DNA of 10,499 nucleotides, from NCBI GenBank assembly GCA_038248985.1, contig JBBRWV010000125.1:1-10499 (forward strand), in the 5' to 3' direction. Positions within the stretch are counted from its first letter, which is position 1. Every line of letters begins with the position of its first letter. The notes beneath the pieces were generated by a model that saw only the letters and a list, made by a program, of their open reading frames with translations, had not been told where the DNA came from and did no database searches. A program made the translations under genes and the position numbers. This DNA is from JBBRWV01 sp038248985 (lineage in GTDB: Bacteria; Planctomycetota; Phycisphaerae; WQYP01). Positions 6,492 through 10,499 of the stretch are shown here, one piece after another.

Positions 6492-7349
6492 ATGCAAAAC
6501 ATGTTTCAGCTCAAACAGGAAATGTGCGACATTGGCTACCGTATCTGGCATAAGGGGTACTGCGCGGGCAACGAGGGCAATCACTCGATCCGGATCAGTG
6601 ATGATCGCGTTTTGTGCACGCCCACGGGCCTCAGCAAAGGTTTTCTGAAGCCGAACATGATGACTATCGTCGACATGGACGGCAAGCAGGTGGATAAAGA
6701 AAACCCATTTAAGAGGACCAGCGAAGTTTTGCTGCATCTGGCCATCTATAAGAAACGACCAGATGTGAAGTCCGTCATTCATAGTCATCCGCCGCACGCG
6801 ACGGCGTTTGCGTGCGCGGGCATTCCGATTCCCGAAGGCGTGCATCCGGAAGCGGAAGTGTTTCTGGGCAAAGTGCCGACCGCGAAGTACACGACGCCGA
6901 GTTACAAGGAACTGGGCGAGAGCGTGGTGGCTCTGATCAACAGCGAAACGAACACGGTGTTGATGGGGAATCACGGGTCAGTCTGTTTTGGACCGACGCT
7001 GGTGGAGACTTATTACAAACTGGAAATTCTGGATGCGTATTGCCGCATTCTGCTGCTGATCAAGCAGATTGGCCGCGTCAACTTTTTGAGCCAGCAGGAA
7101 ATGATTGATTTGCTCAAGGTGAAGAAGAACTTCGGGATGCCGGACTCGCGGCTGACGTGTGCGCCGACGGGGTGCATTGGTGCGGACAACGAGGCGTTTT
7201 TGGCGACGTTTCCGGATGCGCCGACGGCGAGCGCGGCTTCGGACAGCAATACGGGCAAGATGCTCACGGCACCGCAGGCCGCGGATGGGCCGGCGTTTGA
7301 GGCGATGGTGCAGCGCCTGACGGATCAAATTATGTCGTCGATGAAGTAA
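6492..7349 (+). CDS. Class II aldolase (L-fuculose/L-rhamnulose 1-phosphate type), BMC cargo
   Basis: A 285-residue class II aldolase/adducin-family enzyme. Family members of this kind cleave L-fuculose 1-phosphate or L-rhamnulose 1-phosphate to DHAP and L-lactaldehyde. Zinc ligands are visible as His97 and His99 (IHSHPPH) and His161 (MGNHGS), with the catalytic Glu78 in TSEVLLH; GNHS near residue 30 and TPTG near 43 fit the phosphate-binding loops. The catalytic domain ends around residue 215. A long Ala/Thr/Ser/Asp linker follows, then a final amphipathic helix (FEAMVQRLTDQIMSSMK), which looks like a C-terminal encapsulation peptide. Free-standing FucA-type aldolases lack this tail. AAGAAGGTGA before the ATG is a strong ribosome-binding site. 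The gene starts 15 bp after the unassigned cargo gene. This is the enzyme that assigns the locus to deoxysugar breakdown; which sugar is not decidable from sequence alone. Confidence 0.92.
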   Translation: MQNMFQLKQEMCDIGYRIWHKGYCAGNEGNHSIRISDDRVLCTPTGLSKGFLKPNMMTIVDMDGKQVDKENPFKRTSEVLLHLAIYKKRPDVKSVIHSHPPHATAFACAGIPIPEGVHPEAEVFLGKVPTAKYTTPSYKELGESVVALINSETNTVLMGNHGSVCFGPTLVETYYKLEILDAYCRILLLIKQIGRVNFLSQQEMIDLLKVKKNFGMPDSRLTCAPTGCIGADNEAFLATFPDAPTASAASDSNTGKMLTAPQAADGPAFEAMVQRLTDQIMSSMK

Positions 7350-7380
7350 GCAGTTTCATAACCCCACTCGGGGCGCGTAA

Positions 7381-8130
7381 ATGTTGATAGTGGAACGGCA
7401 GAAGAAACTGCTGGATATATTGCGCGAGCATAAATCCGCGCAGCTCGAGGCGCTGGCGGATTTGCTGGGCGTGTCGAGCAGCACGGTGCGGCGGGATGTG
7501 GAAGCGCTGGAGCGGCAGGGGGTGGTGGAGCGGACGCATGGCGGCGTGATATTTCGGGCACGTTCGACGGCGTCGCTGGCGCTGGAAGAGCGCATGCACG
7601 AACAGATGGACGCGAAGCGGAAGATCGGCGCGGCGGCGGCGCGGCTGATTGAGCCGGGGATGACGGTGTACATCGATGGCGGTTCCACGGTGCAGTATTG
7701 CATCGCGCAGTTGGCGGTGCGGCCGCTGCAGGTGGTGACGAATTCGCTGACGGTGGCGAATTATTTCGCGAATGATGACCGGGTGGAGTTGCTGGTGCTG
7801 GGGGGCTCGCACTATCCGCGGACGGGCGTGCTGATTGGTCCGATCACGACGAAGGTGCTGGCGGACCTGCATGCGGATGTGATGCTGTTCAGTTGTGCGG
7901 GGTTATATGAGACGGAGGTTTTCAACAGCAACCTGGTGATGGCGGAGGTGGAGAAGATTGCGATACGGCAGACGGCACGGAAGATCCTGTTGATGGATTC
8001 GACGAAGTTTGGGCGGAAGAGTTTGGCACGGGTGTGCGGGGTGGAGGAGGTGGATTTGATCATTACGGATGAGGGCATATCGGAGCGGTGGACGAAACTG
8101 CTGGGGGATCGGTTGGAGGTGGCAGGGTGA
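7381..8130 (+). CDS. DeoR-family transcriptional regulator of the BMC operon
   Basis: A 249-residue DeoR-type regulator. Residues about 1-57 form the winged helix-turn-helix (RQKKLLDILREHK, LADLLGVSSSTVRRDVEALE, RTHGG). The rest is the DeoR C-terminal sensor domain of the sugar-phosphate isomerase-like fold, with DGGSTVQYC, VTNSLTVANYF, MAEVEKIAIRQTARKILLMDSTKFG and LIITDEG. Such proteins usually repress sugar operons and are released by a phosphorylated sugar intermediate; a fuculose or rhamnulose phosphate is a reasonable guess. The gene is the last of the operon, 31 bp after the aldolase gene, which implies autoregulation. The start has no good ribosome-binding site: the only G-rich stretch (7370-7373) can pair with CCCC at 7362-7365, so translation may be weak or coupled to the upstream gene. 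Third codon positions are strongly G-biased. Confidence 0.93.
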   Translation: MLIVERQKKLLDILREHKSAQLEALADLLGVSSSTVRRDVEALERQGVVERTHGGVIFRARSTASLALEERMHEQMDAKRKIGAAAARLIEPGMTVYIDGGSTVQYCIAQLAVRPLQVVTNSLTVANYFANDDRVELLVLGGSHYPRTGVLIGPITTKVLADLHADVMLFSCAGLYETEVFNSNLVMAEVEKIAIRQTARKILLMDSTKFGRKSLARVCGVEEVDLIITDEGISERWTKLLGDRLEVAG

Positions 8131-8146
8131 AAGGGGCGGAAAAAGG

Positions 8147-8261
8147 GGCGTTTTTGAGCTGAAATTGACAGAATGCCAAAACAACAGGGAAAAAGAGATG
8201 AGGCTTGGCAATCTCCTCCCAATCCCGGTAGGAATTGTAGGGAATGGCGTTTTTGAGCTGG
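8147..8261 (-). repeat. Dispersed ~115-bp repeat, copy B (inverted relative to copy A)
   Basis: The reverse complement of this stretch aligns with 126-239 at about 90% identity by eye. It begins 16 bp after the stop codon of the DeoR gene, so it would be transcribed as the 3' untranslated end of the BMC operon unless transcription stops first. With copy A it forms an inverted pair about 7.9 kb apart that brackets the whole operon and the divergent small gene. The internal 15-mer direct repeats are at 8146-8160 (one mismatch) and 8245-8259. Confidence 0.85.
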
Positions 8262-8647
8262 AGGCGGGGTGTTGGGTGTATGGGAGAAAGTGAACGGGGA
8301 GAATGAGATGTAAAGGGGACGGATGTTAATTAATTCTCGGCGTGTCCGGTATTTTTCTTGACTAGCGGAGTTCTGGAGGTAGTGTTTAGGGTAAAGAAGT
8401 TGCTCGGCCAGAGAGGCCGACAGGACATGATGGGTAGAGAGAGACACTCATTTTGCACGTTTTGCCATTATTGCGAGACGCGTCCTGAAGACAATTTGAT
8501 GTTGTATCGCGCCGCATAGAGTCGCCGGTGGTTTCTGCCGGGTGTTTCTGATGCGGGCGTGATGGTGCATGTTTTGTTCGGGCATCCCTTGTGTAGGTGC
8601 GCAGGGGAGGCGCGAGCGTTTTATTCCAGCATAGAGAGAGATGGAAG
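8262..8647 (+). promoter_or_regulatory. Non-coding leader region of the PEP-CTERM gene
   Basis: No gene is supported here. A candidate promoter is TTGACT (8358-8363), a 16-base spacer and TAGTGT (8380-8385). Just downstream, TCGGCC (8404-8409) and GGCCGA (8415-8420) form a perfect 6-bp stem around AGAGA. From this promoter the leader of the PEP-CTERM gene would be about 255 bases. I could not match the leader to a known riboswitch. The purine run AGAGAGA before the ATG at 8648 may serve as ribosome-binding site. Confidence 0.35.
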
Positions 8648-9436
8648 ATGAAAAGTACCTATAAAGTGTTGTTGGCGGTTGCGGCGCTGGTAGTTTTGCC
8701 GTGGCAAGCGCGGGCGGCAATTTTGTTGGGGACGGCGGGGAACTATGCGGTGCTGGGGGGATCGACGGTGACGAATACCGGGCCGACGGTCATCAATGGG
8801 GGGAACGTGGGGGTGAGTCCGGGGAGTGCGATTACGGGATTTCCGCCGGGGAGTGTGGCACCGCCGTACACGCTGCATGGGGCGGATGCCGAGGCAGAGC
8901 AGGCGCAAAATGATCTGACGGTGGCATACAACGCAGCGGTGGGGCTACCGAATACGCAGGATTTGACGGGCCAGGATTTGGGCGGGATGACGCTTTTGCC
9001 TGGAGTGTATGCGTTTTCTACTTCGGCACAATTGACGGGGATGCTGACGTTGAACAATTTGGGCGATCCGGACGCGGAGTTTGTTTTCAAGATTGGGAGC
9101 ACATTGACGACGGCGAGCAATTCGTCGGTGGTGACGATCAATGGCGGGGCGGATGGGGGCTGCGGGGTGATTTGGCAGGTGGGAAGTTCGGCGACCCTGG
9201 GGACGGGGACGGCGTTTGCGGGACACATTTTGGCGCAGGATAGCATTACGCTGACAACGGGGGCGAGCATTTTGAACGGCAGCGCGCTGGCGCGGACAGG
9301 AGCGGTGACGCTGGATGACAACAACATCAGGGGTTGTGCGACGGGGGGCGAAACGATACCGGAGCCGGCGACGCTGGGGGTGATGGTTTTGGGTGGCGCG
9401 TTGCTATTGGGTCGGCGATCAAGAAGGATGGGATAA
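8648..9436 (+). CDS. Secreted ice-binding-like (DUF3494) protein with PEP-CTERM sorting signal
   Basis: A 262-residue exported protein. Residues 1-24 are a signal peptide (MKSTYK, hydrophobic core, cleavage likely after ARA/A). Residues about 25-228 match the DUF3494 ice-binding-protein-like beta-solenoid domain: LGTAGNYAVLGGSTVTNTG, GNVGVSPGSAITGFPPG, DLTVAYNAAVG, DLTGQDLGGMTLLPGVY, FVFKIGSTLTTAS, WQVGSSATLGTGTAFAGHIL and ALARTGAVTLDDN. The end is a PEP-CTERM signal: IPEPAT (about 237-242), a hydrophobic helix and the basic tail RRSRR, which directs exosortase processing and surface attachment or release. No exosortase gene is in the window. I chose the start at 8648 because the longer frame from 8597 adds 17 polar residues in front of the signal peptide. 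DUF3494 proteins are often adhesins or surface proteins rather than antifreeze proteins, so true ice binding is unproven. It is convergent with trmB. Confidence 0.93.
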   Translation: MKSTYKVLLAVAALVVLPWQARAAILLGTAGNYAVLGGSTVTNTGPTVINGGNVGVSPGSAITGFPPGSVAPPYTLHGADAEAEQAQNDLTVAYNAAVGLPNTQDLTGQDLGGMTLLPGVYAFSTSAQLTGMLTLNNLGDPDAEFVFKIGSTLTTASNSSVVTINGGADGGCGVIWQVGSSATLGTGTAFAGHILAQDSITLTTGASILNGSALARTGAVTLDDNNIRGCATGGETIPEPATLGVMVLGGALLLGRRSRRMG

Positions 9437-9437
9437 A

Positions 9438-9469
9438 GGGGAGGGGGAACGAAGAGGGCGAGGGGAGGG
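9438..9469 (+). other. G-run cluster between convergent genes (possible G-quadruplex)
   Basis: Five runs of three or more G occur in 32 bases (GGGG, GGGGG, GGG, GGGG, GGG), just after the stop codon of the PEP-CTERM gene and before the end of trmB. The spacing is compatible with a G-quadruplex on the plus strand, although one loop is eight bases. No ordinary terminator hairpin with a T-run is visible in this convergent spacer. The surrounding plus strand is G-rich in general, so the cluster may be compositional. Confidence 0.4.
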
Positions 9470-9518
9470 TGGTCCGGCGGCGGGGCTGCGCGGATATGGT
9501 TGGCGGATAGGGGGAGAT

Positions 9519-10169
9519 TCAGTCTCCAGGCGCGAGCGGTTTTTGGGCGGCGGCGGAGTTGAAGGTGCGGCCTTCGGTAATGTATTTGCGTTCGAAGTTT
9601 GTGCCGACGATGGAGCCTTCGGGGGCGTCGTCCTTGAGGGGGACGGGGGAGGTGAAGGGGATGACGTTGAGCCAGGTTTGTTCGGCGAGGACGCGTTGCA
9701 TGTGGGCGAAATAGTCGGCGTGGTCGGTGACGAGGCGGAGGATGCCGCCGGGCACGAGGATGCGGTGGACTTCTTGCATGAAGGGGACTTGGACGGTGCG
9801 GCGTTTATTGTGACGGGCTTTGGGCCAGGGGTCGGGGAAGTAGATGTGGAGGGCGTGGATGGAGGCGTCGGGGACGTGGCAGCGGATCCACCAGAGGGCT
9901 TCGCCGTGGACGAGTCGGGCGTGGGCGAGGCCGTGGCGGCGCATGCGGTCGGCGGCGAAGAGGGCGTATTCGCGGGCCCATTCGAAGCCGATGTAGTTGT
10001 GTTCAGGTTTGGCCTGGGCGATGGCGAGGAGGAAGGTGCCTTTGCCGGAGCCGATTTCGAGTTCGACAGGGTGGGAGTTGCCGAAGAGGGTGGCGAAGTC
10101 GAGCTTGCCGGCTTCGTCGGGGATCTGCAGGAGATTGGGGTCGGGGTGGAGGTTGGGGCGAAGGGCCAT
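9519..10169 (-). CDS. trmB: tRNA (guanine-N7-)-methyltransferase
   Basis: A 216-residue SAM-dependent methyltransferase that makes m7G at position 46 of the tRNA variable loop. The SAM-binding motif I is ELEIGSGKGTFLL (about 36-48), followed by NYIGFEW (about 58-64). The family's diagnostic motif IYFPDPWPKARHNKRR spans about residues 109-124, and a late VTDHADYF segment is present. The length is normal for bacterial TrmB. The start MALRPNLHPD is the only sensible ATG, but no Shine-Dalgarno sequence precedes it. It reads in the same direction as the partial gene at the right edge, 83 bp away, and is functionally unrelated to the BMC operon. A small inverted repeat (GGAGA 9513-9517, TCTCC 9523-9527) overlaps its stop codon. 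Confidence 0.96.
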   Translation of the reverse strand: MALRPNLHPDPNLLQIPDEAGKLDFATLFGNSHPVELEIGSGKGTFLLAIAQAKPEHNYIGFEWAREYALFAADRMRRHGLAHARLVHGEALWWIRCHVPDASIHALHIYFPDPWPKARHNKRRTVQVPFMQEVHRILVPGGILRLVTDHADYFAHMQRVLAEQTWLNVIPFTSPVPLKDDAPEGSIVGTNFERKYITEGRTFNSAAAQKPLAPGD

Positions 10170-10252
10170 GGGGGTCTCGGAAGGAGGAACGGGGACGGTG
10201 AAATACAGTTGCGTGGGGGAGTAGTATGCGGGGTTTGAGGGGTGGAGGCAAT

Positions 10253-10499
10253 TCAGGCGGGAGGTTTGGGCAGGTGAGGGCGGTCACTGTAGGAGGGGAG
10301 GATAGGAGGGACTTCGCCTTCAGAGGCTTCGGGGGCTTTGAGGGTGAGGGGGTTAGGGGCAATACCGTTCAACGAAGCATAACTATGGAATCTCGGAACC
10401 CTTGAGTAGGCTGCGGGTAGTGGTGGTGCACGGCGCGCTTTTTCTTCCACTTGCTCATCTTCCTTTTGATCACCCGCGGATTCATCCGATTCCTCCGGG
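10253..10499 (-). CDS. C-terminal end of an unidentified protein, cut by the window edge
   Basis: A minus-strand frame is open from the right edge to a TGA at 10253-10255, giving about 81 residues. It begins with a very acidic stretch (EESDESAG, KEDEQVEEKAR), then a Pro-rich part (RRAPPLPAAYSR), a middle segment with SYASLNGIAPNP, and another Pro-rich end (RPHLPKPPA). It has no recognised domain. It looks like a disordered tail of a longer protein whose start lies outside the window. Spacing of 83 bp to trmB on the same strand would allow co-transcription. Evidence that it is coding is limited to the open frame and non-random composition; it could be spurious in this C-rich (minus) strand. 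Confidence 0.4.
   Translation of the reverse strand, partial: PEESDESAGDQKEDEQVEEKARRAPPLPAAYSRVPRFHSYASLNGIAPNPLTLKAPEASEGEVPPILPSYSDRPHLPKPPA

Noticed and set aside
8305..8335. Possible mobile-element remnant around AAAGGGGACGG and TTAATTAATT
   Set aside because: The motif looks unusual but there is no transposase gene, terminal repeat or target duplication to support it.
8262..8647. Riboswitch (for example c-di-GMP type) in the leader of the PEP-CTERM gene
   Set aside because: Only one short perfect stem is visible and I could not place the conserved core of any known riboswitch.
9393..10238. Long plus-strand open frame of 281 codons, Gly/Glu/Val-rich
   Set aside because: It is the shadow of trmB on the opposite strand; the low-complexity Gly/Asp/Val composition results from the G-rich strand, whereas trmB shows clear family motifs.

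Overview
The window carries a bacterial microcompartment (BMC) operon of the type described in Planctomycetes and Verrucomicrobia (the 'PVM' type, for aerobic breakdown of L-fucose, L-rhamnose and other plant or algal sugars). It sits next to an unrelated housekeeping and cell-surface region. The combination of a PVM-type BMC locus and a secreted protein with an IPEPAT-type PEP-CTERM tail points to the PVC superphylum, most likely a planctomycete. That assignment is inference, because no rRNA gene is present.

Layout. Positions 1-400 hold no convincing gene but are dense in repeats and inverted repeats. A small minus-strand gene (401-643) follows, with its own promoter-like sequence, then a divergent AT-rich regulatory gap of about 360 bp. 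The plus-strand BMC operon runs from 1008 to 8130. It encodes a PduL-type phosphotransacylase, two BMC-H shell hexamers, acetate kinase, a third BMC-H, a CoA-acylating aldehyde dehydrogenase, an unassigned protein with a degenerate RpiB-like C-terminus, a class II (fuculose/rhamnulose-phosphate type) aldolase and a DeoR-family regulator. A 115-bp repeat lies just after the operon and recurs in inverted orientation at 126-239, so the operon is bracketed by an inverted pair. Next come an ice-binding-like (DUF3494) PEP-CTERM protein (8648-9436, plus strand) and, convergent to it, trmB (minus strand). The C-terminal end of another minus-strand gene enters from the right edge.

How the parts work together (known for the family, inferred here): the aldolase splits a 6-deoxy-ketose 1-phosphate into DHAP and lactaldehyde inside the shell. 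The aldehyde dehydrogenase converts lactaldehyde to an acyl-CoA, PduL converts that to the acyl phosphate and recycles CoA, and acetate kinase makes ATP and the free acid. The DeoR protein probably senses a sugar-phosphate intermediate. Four proteins carry short amphipathic helices that look like encapsulation peptides: PduL, the dehydrogenase and the unassigned protein at the N-terminus, the aldolase at the C-terminus.

Most notable points: the acetate kinase has changed several classical active-site residues; the unassigned RpiB-like cargo protein lacks the catalytic cysteine; no BMC-P vertex protein or NAD-recycling dehydrogenase is encoded here; the three BMC-H paralogues have different pore loops; the operon is bracketed by an inverted repeat; positions 74-409 form an unexplained array of hairpins; and plus-strand G/C skew changes sign across the window.
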